A stretch of DNA of 64,000 nt from Streptomyces gobiensis. GTDB taxonomy: Bacteria > Actinomycetota > Actinomycetes > Streptomycetales > Streptomycetaceae. Below, piece after piece: positions 14,880-23,417 of the stretch. Numbering within the stretch: position 1 is the stretch's first letter; each line of letters begins with the position of its first letter. The stretch covers positions 2,090,501 to 2,154,500 of the forward strand of contig NZ_CP086120.1 of assembly GCF_021216675.1 (NCBI RefSeq). Direction: 5' to 3'. The position numbers and the translations under genes were made by a program. Below the pieces are notes generated by a model that was given only the letters and a program-made list of their open reading frames with translations, was not told the origin of the DNA and searched no databases.

Positions 14880-15476
14880 ATGCCTGCCCCTGCCCCCGCC
14901 CCTGTCCCCATTGTTTTCGTTCCGGCCAGCGCGGACGCCGAAGGGCCGTCAACCAGGATCGGCGGGCAGCCGGCCTGGCTGGAGGCCCCGCAGTGGCCGC
15001 TGTCGAGGGAGCTGGGCGAGCCGATGCGGTTCTTCGGCCAGTTCCGGATCGATCCGGACGACGAGGGTGATCCGGCCCTGGCTTATCTCTTCATCACCGA
15101 TGGTCACACCTCCGTGGACGGCACCTACGATCCGGAGGGCGGCGAGAACGCGCTTGTCGTCCAGCCCGGCGGCCGGCTTCCGGACTTTGTCCGGAGCCGC
15201 TCCGATGAGCGAGGGCCCACCTTCGGTACGGCGCATGTGCCCTCTCCCGCGCAGCTCCCGGCCGGGCAGAGCCAGCCCTGGCAGTTCCTCGGCGGACCCG
15301 GTATCGAGCCGGTGTGGCTTCAGGGCGAGGAGACTCCCGGCCCCGACTGGCAGCTGGTCGTGCAGCTGGACTCCGGCGATCTGCCGTTCCCCGTCGACTT
15401 CGGTGACGGCGGCGTCGGCTACGCCTTCGTTTCGCCCGACCGCAAGGAGGGCCGTTTCCTCTGGCAGTCCACCTGA
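14880..15476 (+). CDS. DUF1963/YwqG-like protein
   Basis: A 198-residue soluble protein. The segment GGQPAWLEAPQWPLS followed by MRFFGQFRID is the typical core of DUF1963 (YwqG) proteins, where a cargo-like GG-PxW motif precedes LxFLxQI. A later FLGGPGIEPVWLQGEE block and the closing GGVGYAFVSPDRKEGRFLWQ complete the fold. The first 15 residues are an Ala-Pro repeat (PAPAPAPVP). The biochemical function of the family is unknown. A GAGAACGCC sequence precedes the ATG. It is convergent with the methyltransferase gene, 11 bp away. Confidence 0.75.
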   Translation: MPAPAPAPVPIVFVPASADAEGPSTRIGGQPAWLEAPQWPLSRELGEPMRFFGQFRIDPDDEGDPALAYLFITDGHTSVDGTYDPEGGENALVVQPGGRLPDFVRSRSDERGPTFGTAHVPSPAQLPAGQSQPWQFLGGPGIEPVWLQGEETPGPDWQLVVQLDSGDLPFPVDFGDGGVGYAFVSPDRKEGRFLWQST

Positions 15477-15487
15477 CCTAGGACAAC

Positions 15488-16147
15488 CTAGGACGGAAAG
15501 CCATGCTGCCCACGCAGCCGGACGAACCGGGCCAGCGTGAGGACCTGCCGCCGCTCCAGACCCGAGGCGGTGCGCTGGAATGACACGACCTCCTCCTGCC
15601 CGCCCGGTCCGATGGGCTGAACGAGGCGGCCGCCCAGCCGCAGCTGCTCGACCAGCGGCGGAGGGACCTCCGGGAACGCCGCTGAGACGATGATGGCGTC
15701 GTACGGGGCGTGGTCCGGCGCGCCGCGGCTGCCGTCCCCGACGAGCAGCCGCACATTGCGAAGGCCCTGGCGGTCCAGATGACGCCGCGCCTGCTGGACC
15801 AGGTCCGGCCACCATTCGATGCTGACGACGTCGGCGGTCAGGCGAGCGAGCAGCGCGGTCTGGAAGCCGACACCGGTACCGATCTCGAGAACATGCTCGT
15901 CACCGGTCAGTCCCAGACCTTCGATCATCGTCGCCGACAACGAAGGCTGGGTCGTCACCTGCCCGTGCTCGATCGGGATGGGCCGGTCGGCGTAGGCCGC
16001 CGCCGCGGGGGCGGCGGGGACGAACTCCGCTCGCGGTGTGGCACGCACTGCAGCCAGCACCCGCTCATCGCGGACACCGGCCACACGTATGGCCGTAACG
16101 AGGTCTTCGGGGGAGGCTTCCGCGGTCACATGAGCAGTAGGCATCAT
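15488..16147 (-). CDS. Protein-L-isoaspartate O-methyltransferase-like enzyme
   Basis: A 219-residue S-adenosylmethionine-dependent methyltransferase of the Pcm family, which repairs isoaspartyl residues in damaged proteins. The characteristic RAEFVPAAPAAAAYADRPI loop, TTQPSLSATMIEGL substrate motif and SAM motif I VLEIGTGVGFQTALLARL (about residues 85-102) are present, followed by motif II around YDAIIVSAAF. Several Pcm-like paralogues are usual in Streptomyces and some have lost repair activity, so isoaspartate specificity is inferred. ATG 16147 is followed in frame by a second methionine codon. It is convergent with the DUF1963-like gene. Confidence 0.88.
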   Translation of the reverse strand: MMPTAHVTAEASPEDLVTAIRVAGVRDERVLAAVRATPRAEFVPAAPAAAAYADRPIPIEHGQVTTQPSLSATMIEGLGLTGDEHVLEIGTGVGFQTALLARLTADVVSIEWWPDLVQQARRHLDRQGLRNVRLLVGDGSRGAPDHAPYDAIIVSAAFPEVPPPLVEQLRLGGRLVQPIGPGGQEEVVSFQRTASGLERRQVLTLARFVRLRGQHGFPS

Positions 16148-16704
16148 TCCGGCCGTGCGCGCTGCGTGATATCCGCTGAGCGGGTCACTTCACGGTGGGG
16201 CGGTATGCCGAATGGGTGTCCCCGTGGCCACCGCGCCGCCCTCGGCACCCGTCGATCGCGGCAGATCACGCCATGCGTACTTCCGTAGGCTTCCGTAGAG
16301 ATTACGCCGGGGGATAAGGAAGACGGCGCGGGGCTGGTGGCCTGAACCGGCCTCGCCTACTTCATTGGCCGACTCGGCTTACGGGGCCCGTTACCCCCGT
16401 TTACACATTCCGACCTGCGGTGGTGTCTGGCCGCTGAGTTAGCGGACAGGAGTTGACGGATTGGGTTGCGGCGAATTAAAGCCAGCAGCGAATCGGCTGT
16501 TTTGCGTGCTTGCACGGCATACCGCGTCTACGGGAATCCAGAAGATTGAATTTGTGACTTCCGGCTCAGTGCACTGACTTAAACCTGTCTTCCTGCGCGG
16601 CCGTGATTTGCCCTAGGTTTTCCCAACGAGGCGCAAGCCTCCGCCCAGTTGCACATTCATTTCCTCCGTTACGTGACTCGCGAAGTCACAGGAAAGGAAG
16701 GAAC
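16148..16704. other. Long intergenic region upstream of the secreted lectin
   Basis: About 557 bp without a convincing gene. The right half (about 16440-16690) is clearly less GC-rich than its surroundings, as expected of a promoter region with a long leader for the lectin gene. The region ends in GGAAAGG at 16691-16697, the likely ribosome binding site. I saw no tRNA, riboswitch or repeat I could name. Confidence 0.45.
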
Positions 16705-17208
16705 GTGGCAAGGATGAAGAGAGCCGCCGTCGCCCTGTCCGCCGCAGCCATGCTCAGCGCTGGCCTGCTGGCCACCGCAAGTCCCGCGGCAGCAGGTGAG
16801 GCGTCCGCCGAGTCGGGCCACTGGTACACGTTCCAGAACGTCAGCAGCGACCTGAACCTCGACGCGTTCGGGAACAACACCGTCAAGTCGTGGACACCGG
16901 ATGGCTCCGGCACACAGGGCTTCAACCTGCGTACGGGGCAGTACCCGGGGTACCAGCTTGAGAGCAGGTACTACCCCGGCAAGTGCGTCACCGCCAAGAG
17001 CATCAGGGGAGCCGTGACGCTGGAGTCCTGCAACAAGTACGTGCAGGCGCAGTACTGGACCTATTCCGTCACGGAAGACGAGGGCTCCTCCTTTACGAGC
17101 CGCAAATTCCCCCGTGGGTGCATCCAGGACAGCGGTAACCGTAACGCGGTGACGCTCATGCCGTGCACCGGAGCCGACAATCAGCGGTGGATTCCTCTTA
17201 TCCACTGA
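16705..17208 (+). CDS. Secreted ricin-type beta-trefoil lectin-like protein
   Basis: A 167-residue exported protein. The signal peptide covers about the first 34 residues (MKRAAVALSAAAMLSAGL, cleavage after SPAAAG). The mature part has the ricin B-like pattern: YTFQNVSSDLNLDAFGNN, a cysteine pair YPGKCVTAKS...VTLESCN, QYWTYSV, then a second cysteine pair RGCIQDSGNRNAVTLMPC and a closing NQRWIPL. That amounts to one trefoil domain, so it probably binds carbohydrate outside the cell. GTG 16705 has GGAAAGG seven bases upstream; ATG 16714 is the alternative. No enzymatic module is attached. A strong cruciform terminator follows. Confidence 0.75.
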   Translation: MARMKRAAVALSAAAMLSAGLLATASPAAAGEASAESGHWYTFQNVSSDLNLDAFGNNTVKSWTPDGSGTQGFNLRTGQYPGYQLESRYYPGKCVTAKSIRGAVTLESCNKYVQAQYWTYSVTEDEGSSFTSRKFPRGCIQDSGNRNAVTLMPCTGADNQRWIPLIH

Positions 17209-17219
17209 CGGCGCACAGC

Positions 17220-17271
17220 CCGTAGCGAGATGAGCCCGGCAATTCTGCCGGGCTCATCCCGCACGCTACGG
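17220..17271. terminator. Large bidirectional stem-loop terminator
   Basis: A 13-bp perfect stem (GATGAGCCCGGCA at 17229-17241, TGCCGGGCTCATC at 17246-17258) closes a 4-base loop. An outer 8-bp helix extends it (CCGTAGCG at 17220-17227 with CGCTACGG at 17264-17271). It lies between the convergent lectin and 17280-18242 genes and can serve both directions. Confidence 0.85.
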
Positions 17272-17279
17272 CTCGTACG

Positions 17280-18242
17280 CTACGGCGCGGTCCATGTGGC
17301 CGCCGTCGCGGCCATCGCGTCAACCACCTGTCTGCTCCGATCCTTGCTCGCCCGCACATCGCGGTTGAACTCGATATGCAAGAACGGCACCTTCTCGGCG
17401 GCGGCCCGCCGGCCCTGCACATTGGTGCTTCCCGCCAGCTCGCACGGGCGAGCCCAGGCCCGGCATACCTCCAGGCCCTCCCCGCGCAGCGCACCGGCCA
17501 GCTCGCGCGCCTGGTCGCGGCCCTTCGTACCCTTCCCCGTCGACAGGACTACGTCGAATTCCGGTACGGACTCATTCGCGAACCCATGGATCTGCACTCC
17601 CGGCAGCTGACGTTCCAGCAGTTCGTCGCAGATCGCGTGGAACACCGTGTCGCGACGGTGCGCGACATCCGCCGCGTTGCCCTGCCCGGCCTCACGATGC
17701 GCACCCGCAAGCACCAGAACACCGCCCGGCGTGCCACGCAGTACCCCGACGCCAAGCCGCTCGCTGTCCTGGTCGGCGACCGGGTGGGGCACCTGTACGG
17801 ACCACCGTGCCGTAGCGCTCAGATCGATATAGATACGGCCCCAGCCCCGGTTCGCCTCGCCGTTCTCAGCCGTGTCGGCCACCTCGGCGAACTCCCGGCC
17901 GCTGACCCGGTCCGTAAGCATCCGCAATCCGAAGTCGACGTCCGAGAGGCGCCGTTGAGAGTCCTCCGGACGGCCGTCGAGGAGCAGGCCCACGCCTTCC
18001 GCCACGGTCTGCCGTTCCTCGCGGTCCGGCGGACGGTAGCCGACGCGCTTGTCGAATCCGGCGGTGAACTCGGTGACCCGGTCTTCCAGATCTATACCGG
18101 CTTGCTGCTGTATGGGCGGGGTGGCTGGCTCCTCGGACAACCATCCTCGCCAGGACGTGACGGTTGCCACAACAGCGAGCAACACCGCTGTGACCAGCAC
18201 TGTTGTTACAATCGTTATCTTCTTGGCGGAGAGCGGCTTCAT
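17280..18242 (-). CDS. Membrane-anchored or secreted protein next to gamma-PGA genes, possible hydrolase
   Basis: A 320-residue protein with a lysine-rich N-terminus and one signal-anchor helix (IVTTVLVTAVLLAVVATV, residues about 10-29). The outside domain contains VQVPHPVADQDSE, a strand-turn LVLAGAHREAG, an AHRRDTVFHAI helix, STGKGTKG, and STNVQGRRAA followed by FLHIEFNRDVR. Conserved His, Asp, Glu and Arg at these places look like a metal-dependent hydrolase of N-formylglutamate-amidohydrolase or gamma-PGA-hydrolase type, but I cannot prove a family. It diverges from the CapA lipoprotein gene with only 20 bp between start codons, so co-regulation with the gamma-PGA genes is very likely. 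Function is inferred from context. Confidence 0.55.
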   Translation of the reverse strand: MKPLSAKKITIVTTVLVTAVLLAVVATVTSWRGWLSEEPATPPIQQQAGIDLEDRVTEFTAGFDKRVGYRPPDREERQTVAEGVGLLLDGRPEDSQRRLSDVDFGLRMLTDRVSGREFAEVADTAENGEANRGWGRIYIDLSATARWSVQVPHPVADQDSERLGVGVLRGTPGGVLVLAGAHREAGQGNAADVAHRRDTVFHAICDELLERQLPGVQIHGFANESVPEFDVVLSTGKGTKGRDQARELAGALRGEGLEVCRAWARPCELAGSTNVQGRRAAAEKVPFLHIEFNRDVRASKDRSRQVVDAMAATAATWTAP

Positions 18243-18262
18243 ATTCGTATAAAAATACCCAA

Positions 18263-19465
18263 GTGAACAAATGCTCTGACCGCCTACGCATCATCCGCGT
18301 CACCGCACTCGCTTTCATCATGAGCGTCACCGCGGGATGCGGGATGCTGACCACGGATGACGCACCCAAGGCGGACGGACCGTCGTTCACCGTCGCAGCC
18401 GCGGGCGACATTCTGATCCACCCACAGCTGACCGAGCAGGCGGCGCTGGACGCCACGTCAGCCGGTGGCAAGGGGCTGGACTTCGACCAGATCATGGCCG
18501 GAGTGAAGCCCGTCATCAGCAAGGCGGACCTGGGTATCTGCCACTTCGAGCCGGTCGTGGGTAAGCCTCAGGGCCCCTTCCAGAGCTACCCGGACTTCCT
18601 GGTACCGCCGCAGATCGTCACGGCCGTCAAGAATGTGGGCTACGACACCTGCTCGACCGCCTCGAACCACACGCTCGATCACGGCGAGTCCGGAGTGAAG
18701 CGGACCCTGGACACCCTCGACAAGGCGGGCATCCAGCACACCGGATCGGCGCGCAGCCGGGAGGAAGCGGAGAAACCGCTCATCCTCGACATCAAGGGCG
18801 TCCAGGTCGCCCAGCTGTCGTTCGCCTTTGGCTTCAACGGGCGCGAAGTGCCCAAGGACAAGCCGTGGCTGGCCAACCAGACCTCCTTCAAGCGGATCTC
18901 AGCCGCGGAACGCAAGGCGCGTGAGGCGGGCGCGGACGTGGTGATCCTCAGCATCCACTGGGGCCGCGAGCACCACCCGAACCCCAGCGCCGCACAGCTG
19001 AAACTGGCCCGCAGGATCGCTGAACAGACCGGTGTCAACCTGGTGATCGGCCACCACGCGCATGTCGTCCAGCCGATGGAGAAGGTGAACGGCACCTGGG
19101 TCGCTTACGGCCTGGGCAACCAGCTCGCCCGGCACGACGTCCCGACCGGTCTGTCGGAGGAAGGCGTCATCGGCTGGTTCCGGTTCAGCAAGCGAGGCGG
19201 CGAGTGGGACGTCGAGGCCCGCTATGTGCCCACTCTGGTCGATATCCCCCCTGATGAGGTGGACGAGGAGGACGCCGAGGGCAAGGTACGCGCCACGGGG
19301 CACCACCGGCTGGTGGATGTAGCCGCCTCGCTGCACGAGGACAAGGAGCTGACCGACGAGCAGCGCTCCCGCTACCGGCTCGCCTTTGAGCGGACCCAGG
19401 GGACCATGCTCAACCGCGGCGCCGCCAACGACGGCCTCACACCACTGAGGGGCCTCCCGGGCTGA
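18263..19465 (+). CDS. capA: Poly-gamma-glutamate biosynthesis lipoprotein CapA/PgsA
   Basis: A 400-residue CapA-family protein with the calcineurin-like metallophosphoesterase fold: AAAGDILIHPQL (GD), TASNHTLDHG (NHxxD), LSIHWGREHHPNP and VIGHHAHVVQP (GHHxH). From GTG 18263 the N-terminus is a lipoprotein signal, with Arg/Lys followed by a hydrophobic run and the lipobox TAGC (Cys26), so it should be tethered outside the membrane. In Bacillus, PgsA/CapA belongs to the PgsBCA gamma-PGA synthase and helps export or elongate the polymer. An upstream start at 18203 would overlap the divergent gene. The cluster continues with the duplicated sensor-like protein, PgsB and PgsC. Confidence 0.85.
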   Translation: MNKCSDRLRIIRVTALAFIMSVTAGCGMLTTDDAPKADGPSFTVAAAGDILIHPQLTEQAALDATSAGGKGLDFDQIMAGVKPVISKADLGICHFEPVVGKPQGPFQSYPDFLVPPQIVTAVKNVGYDTCSTASNHTLDHGESGVKRTLDTLDKAGIQHTGSARSREEAEKPLILDIKGVQVAQLSFAFGFNGREVPKDKPWLANQTSFKRISAAERKAREAGADVVILSIHWGREHHPNPSAAQLKLARRIAEQTGVNLVIGHHAHVVQPMEKVNGTWVAYGLGNQLARHDVPTGLSEEGVIGWFRFSKRGGEWDVEARYVPTLVDIPPDEVDEEDAEGKVRATGHHRLVDVAASLHEDKELTDEQRSRYRLAFERTQGTMLNRGAANDGLTPLRGLPG

Positions 19466-19605
19466 TCACACCGGCTGAGCACGCGAGCCCGCCACATTTT
19501 TCTTCTCGCGTACAACCTTTCGAGACGCTCAGGTGTCTTGAACCCTGTTGACCTCCGTGCGCCCTCGGCGCAATCAGGCACAACACGCCACAGAACAACC
19601 AAAAA

Positions 19606-19635
19606 CCACGACGTACCACACCACGACGTACCACA
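19606..19635 (+). repeat. Tandem 15-bp duplication in the leader of the HAMP protein gene
   Basis: The unit CCACGACGTACCACA occurs twice head to tail (19606-19620 and 19621-19635), immediately before the ribosome binding site GGAGAGGAG at 19638-19646. It may be a recent slip duplication or a paired protein-binding site. Confidence 0.6.
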
Positions 19636-19652
19636 CAGGAGAGGAGCCCGCG

Positions 19653-21962
19653 TTGGCCGCTTCGCGGACGAAGCGGCGGCAGAAGGTCCGCCGACGGGCC
19701 GACATGTCACTGCTGGGTGGCATACGGCCGCCCATCGCGGTCCTGTCGGTCCTGCTGCTCTCCCTGGCGGGCATCACCGCCCTGAGTCTCGGCTCGGTCA
19801 ACCACGACAGGCTCCCCAAGGCGGTGCTGACCTCCCAGCAGCACTTCGCCGAGGACGGCGCCAACGCACTGCGCGCTTCCCTGGACGAGAGCGTCACCGA
19901 CCTCAACCGGACAGCCGCCCTCTTCAACTCCGGAGATCCCGTCTCCCCCGACGCGGTCCTCGACAAGGTCGGCAGGGTCTACCAGAAGTGGCGCGGTACA
20001 GCCGTTATCGGGATCGAGTCGGGCAAACTGCTCGCCGCCCGCGGCGAGAACCTGCCACTCACCGCGATTGACCGGCGGAAACTCTCCGAGGAGGGCGGGC
20101 TCGGCCCCCGCATGATCCGGCTGGAGAACGGCGAGACCCGGCTGCTCTCCTTCGCCCTGCTGTCCTGGGAAGGCGAACCACAGCAGCTGCTGATCGCCTC
20201 CAGCAGTCTGCGGTTCCCCGGCATCAGTCTCGGCAAGTTCCGCTCCATCGCCGTCCTTGACTCCACGGGCGAAATCGTCAGCAGCGCCGGGATCCCCGAG
20301 CCCGAACAGGTGCTCACCGACCTGCAACGCGCCGGGGTCAAGCGGGCCAACAAGCAACTGGAAGCGTTCGCCGAGGTGGCCGCGGAAAAGGCCAAGCAGC
20401 ATCCGCTCAAGGCCAAGGAGCCCGGCTCCGGTGGCTTTCCCGGGGTCAGTGGAAGCCTTACCGGTGAAAGGTTCAAGGGCGAGCGCGCCGCGGCCGGATA
20501 CGCCACGCTCGCCGCCACCGAACCCGGCGAGAGCACCATCGCCAGCAGCCTCGGCCTCACCGTGCTCGCCATGGTGAACGTCGCCGAGGACCCGACCCGC
20601 ACCGCCGACCCGCTCTTCGGTCTCCTCGCCGCGGGCGCGCTCATCGCCATCGGCACCCTGACCATCGCGCTGCTGCTCGGCGTCGTGCAGCGCCCGCTGC
20701 TCCGGCTGTTCCTGGAGAGCCGCCGTCTCACCCGCTCGGATCTGCGCCGCCCGGTGACGGTGCCCAGGTCCGGGGAGGCCGCCCGTATCGGTGTGTCCCT
20801 GGAGCGGCTACGGCGGCAGCTGCTCGGCGAACCGCCGGGCGACGGCCCCCACGACACCCCCACCGCCTCCCGGCCCCACCGGCTGCGCCGCCTGGGCACC
20901 CGTACACTGCTCGCCGTCTGCGCGGTACTCCTGCTGGCCTGGTCCGCACCGCTGGCCCTGCTGCTCAACCGGGCCGACGACACGGTCGTCGTTCCCCAGC
21001 AGCTCGTCAACGATCAGCGGGAACGCACCGACACCCTGACCGACCGGGTCAGGCGGGCGTTCAACGAGGGTCACGCCGACCTCACCTCGGTAGCCACCCT
21101 GATGGGTGACCAAACGACCGCCGCTCATATGACCACGGTTCTGGAGCGGACCCTCCACGAGCACCCGCGCTACCGGTCGCTGTACGTCCTTGACCCCGAC
21201 GGCGAGATCCTGGCCCGCGCGGGCGACAAGCCGCGGCACCCGTCCGGTGAGGGCCCCGGCGAGGAGTCGGTCACCCTGCTCAATGACAGCGGCAAGGAGC
21301 CGGTCATCGCCGGTTACGCCGAGGTGCCGGGCCGTGCGGGTGCCGCCGTGGTGGGCGAGTTCCGGGTGGATTTCCTGAACGGGATGCTCAAGCGGCCCGG
21401 CCTGGGAGAGATCCGGGTCGTCGACGCCGAACACCGGATGATCGGCGGGAACACCGGCTACCGGGCCTTTTCGGAGCTGCCGTCCAAACGGCTCGACTCG
21501 CTGGTCACGGGCTCGAACGTACGGGTCGGGATGAACCCGCGCCCCGGCGGTGTCCTCTACCGCGACGGCGACGGTGTGCAGCTGGCCGCCGCCGCCCCCT
21601 TCACCGGAGGCGGCGTCGCCAACGGTCTCGGCTGGACGGTGGTCAGCTGGCAGCCCGCCGCCGGTCTCGCCATACCCGAGTACAGCCTGCAGAACCGTAC
21701 GGTCCTGGCCGGGCTGCTCGGCCTCACCGCCGCCGCGGCCTGTCTCGGCTGGCTGCACATCGTGGTGGTCCGCCCGCTGCGCGAACTGGCCGACCGGGCC
21801 GAGGCGCTGGCCGACGGGGACCGCCGTACCGTCCTCTACCCGCGCCACCATGACGAGGTCGGCGCCATCACCCGCAGCCTGGAGCTGATCCGGCAGAGCC
21901 TGCTGGAGCAGCGCAAGCAGGGCGCCGCCGTGGATGACCCCACTGTGGCCGGAAGGCACTGA
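19653..21962 (+). CDS. Tandem sensor-TM-HAMP membrane protein without output domain, in the gamma-PGA operon
   Basis: About 769 residues from TTG 19653, which follows a strong GGAGAGGAG; the in-frame TTG at 19548 lacks a ribosome binding site. Two similar receptor units are joined. Unit 1: transmembrane helix 26-46, an extracellular sensor of about 270 residues, helix 319-342, then a degenerate HAMP-like linker (RRPVTVPRSGEAARIGVSLERL). Unit 2: helix about 418-437, an extracellular PAS/Cache-like domain (YRSLYVLDPDGEILARAG), helix 683-705, then a clear HAMP (VVRPLRELADRAEALADGDRR ... HHDEVGAITRSLELI is its two-helix pattern). It ends about 25 residues later with no kinase, methyl-accepting or cyclase domain. 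It lies 6 bp before pgsB, so it is probably a structural or regulatory partner of the synthase. Confidence 0.75.
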   Translation: MAASRTKRRQKVRRRADMSLLGGIRPPIAVLSVLLLSLAGITALSLGSVNHDRLPKAVLTSQQHFAEDGANALRASLDESVTDLNRTAALFNSGDPVSPDAVLDKVGRVYQKWRGTAVIGIESGKLLAARGENLPLTAIDRRKLSEEGGLGPRMIRLENGETRLLSFALLSWEGEPQQLLIASSSLRFPGISLGKFRSIAVLDSTGEIVSSAGIPEPEQVLTDLQRAGVKRANKQLEAFAEVAAEKAKQHPLKAKEPGSGGFPGVSGSLTGERFKGERAAAGYATLAATEPGESTIASSLGLTVLAMVNVAEDPTRTADPLFGLLAAGALIAIGTLTIALLLGVVQRPLLRLFLESRRLTRSDLRRPVTVPRSGEAARIGVSLERLRRQLLGEPPGDGPHDTPTASRPHRLRRLGTRTLLAVCAVLLLAWSAPLALLLNRADDTVVVPQQLVNDQRERTDTLTDRVRRAFNEGHADLTSVATLMGDQTTAAHMTTVLERTLHEHPRYRSLYVLDPDGEILARAGDKPRHPSGEGPGEESVTLLNDSGKEPVIAGYAEVPGRAGAAVVGEFRVDFLNGMLKRPGLGEIRVVDAEHRMIGGNTGYRAFSELPSKRLDSLVTGSNVRVGMNPRPGGVLYRDGDGVQLAAAAPFTGGGVANGLGWTVVSWQPAAGLAIPEYSLQNRTVLAGLLGLTAAAACLGWLHIVVVRPLRELADRAEALADGDRRTVLYPRHHDEVGAITRSLELIRQSLLEQRKQGAAVDDPTVAGRH

Positions 21963-21968
21963 TCGGCC

Positions 21969-23417
21969 GTGCTCTTCCTCTACACCGTGCTCGTGGTGAG
22001 CTGTGCCATCCTGCTGATCGCGGGCATCCTCGAGCAGCGGCGGCACTTCGCCAACCTCGAGCACATACCGGCCCGGGTGCTGGTCAACGGCATCCGCGGC
22101 AAGAGCTCCATCACCCGGCTGTGCGCGGGCGCGCTGCGCGGCGGCGATGTGGTCACCGTGGCCAAGACCACCGGCACCGCGGCCAGGTTTATCCACCCGG
22201 ACGCCACCGAGGAGCCGGTCTACCGCAAGTTCGGCATCGCCAATGTGGTCGAGCAGATCGGCATCGTACGGCGGGCGGCCTCGTACGACCCGGATGCCCT
22301 GGTGATCGAGTGCATGGCCGTCATGCCCGCGCTGCAGGAGATCAACCAGAGCAAGCTGATCCGCTCCACCATCGGTGTGCTCTGCAATGTGCGTGAGGAC
22401 CATCTGGAAGAGATGGGCCCCACCCTCGACGATGTGGCGCGCTCGCTGTGCCGCTCCATGCCCGAGGGCGGCATCTGCGTCACCGCGGAGCGGGACCGCT
22501 TCCACATCCTCCAGGAGGAGGCCGACGCCCGGGACTGCGAGCTGGTCTACGCCGACCCCGAGACCGTCACGGACGAGGAGCTACGCGGCTTCAGCTGGTT
22601 CACCTTCAAGGAGAACGTGGCCATCGCGCTGGCCGTCGCCGAACTCCTGGGCGTGGACCGCGAGACCGCGCTGCGCGGCATGTACGACGCCCCGCCGGAC
22701 CCGGGTGTGCTCTCCGTCGAGCGGTACCGCACCCCGGACGGCAAGCGGCTGCGGTTCGCGAATGTCTTCGCGGCGAACGACCCCGAGTCCACGCTGATGA
22801 ACATCAATCAGCTGCTCGATCTGGGTGCCATCCGCCGGCCACTGAATGTGGTGATCAACTGCCGTCCCGACCGGGTTGAGCGCAATGGCCAGATGGGCGA
22901 GATCATCCCCGATCTGGCACCGGAGTCGGTGTTCCTGATCGGGCATCCCACCAAGAGCGCCCTGGACGCGATGCCCGCCCAGTGGCGGCCGCACGCGGTT
23001 GACCTCGGCGGGGAGCGCAGAGACCCCGAGGAGTTCATGGCGGAGCTGCTGACGCGGCTGGGCCCGGACTCCTCGCTGGTCGCCATCGGCAATATCCATG
23101 GACAGGGTGAGCTGCTGCTGGAGCAGCTCGCCGAACTGCCGGCCGATGACATGCCGGACGACGCCGACGGCCCGCCCGCCCTGGGGGCGACGACCGCCGC
23201 GGAGCCCTACGCGCCGCGCCTCGACCCTTATGCGCGCTATCCGTTCGCGTACGAGGCCCGGTACCAGCCTGAACCGCCGTACCAGCCGGTCGAGCACACC
23301 CAGCCGACTCAGCCGATCCAGCACGCCCAGCCGTACACCCAGCCGTACGCCCAGCAAGGGCACACCCCGTATTCCGAGTATTCCGATCCGTGGCAGAGCC
23401 CAGGAGAACCCCGTTGA
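21969..23417 (+). CDS. pgsB: Poly-gamma-glutamate synthase PgsB/CapB with proline-rich tail
   Basis: A 482-residue Mur-ligase-like enzyme that would activate the gamma-carboxyl of glutamate with ATP and extend the gamma-PGA chain. One N-terminal membrane helix (residues 5-22) precedes the P-loop GIRGKSSITRL (41-51). KTTGTAARFI, LVIECMAVMPALQEINQSKL and LCNVREDHLEEMG are typical CapB blocks. The Bacillus enzyme is about 393 residues. The core here ends near residue 387 and about 95 extra residues follow, rich in Pro, Gln, Tyr and Ala, ending in short repeats such as QPTQPIQHAQPYTQPYAQ. GTG 21969 lies 6 bp after the HAMP protein. The stop overlaps the TTG of pgsC by 4 bp, as expected for a coupled complex. 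Confidence 0.93.
   Translation: MLFLYTVLVVSCAILLIAGILEQRRHFANLEHIPARVLVNGIRGKSSITRLCAGALRGGDVVTVAKTTGTAARFIHPDATEEPVYRKFGIANVVEQIGIVRRAASYDPDALVIECMAVMPALQEINQSKLIRSTIGVLCNVREDHLEEMGPTLDDVARSLCRSMPEGGICVTAERDRFHILQEEADARDCELVYADPETVTDEELRGFSWFTFKENVAIALAVAELLGVDRETALRGMYDAPPDPGVLSVERYRTPDGKRLRFANVFAANDPESTLMNINQLLDLGAIRRPLNVVINCRPDRVERNGQMGEIIPDLAPESVFLIGHPTKSALDAMPAQWRPHAVDLGGERRDPEEFMAELLTRLGPDSSLVAIGNIHGQGELLLEQLAELPADDMPDDADGPPALGATTAAEPYAPRLDPYARYPFAYEARYQPEPPYQPVEHTQPTQPIQHAQPYTQPYAQQGHTPYSEYSDPWQSPGEPR

Noticed and set aside
16148..16704. Possible riboswitch or ncRNA in the long leader before the lectin gene
   Set aside because: I could not draw a conserved aptamer-like fold or find a known motif; only lower GC content is evident, which a promoter region explains.
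20808..22505. 565-codon reverse open frame opposite the HAMP protein and pgsB
   Set aside because: Antisense shadow spanning two well-supported forward genes; Gly/Arg/His-rich with no recognisable family.
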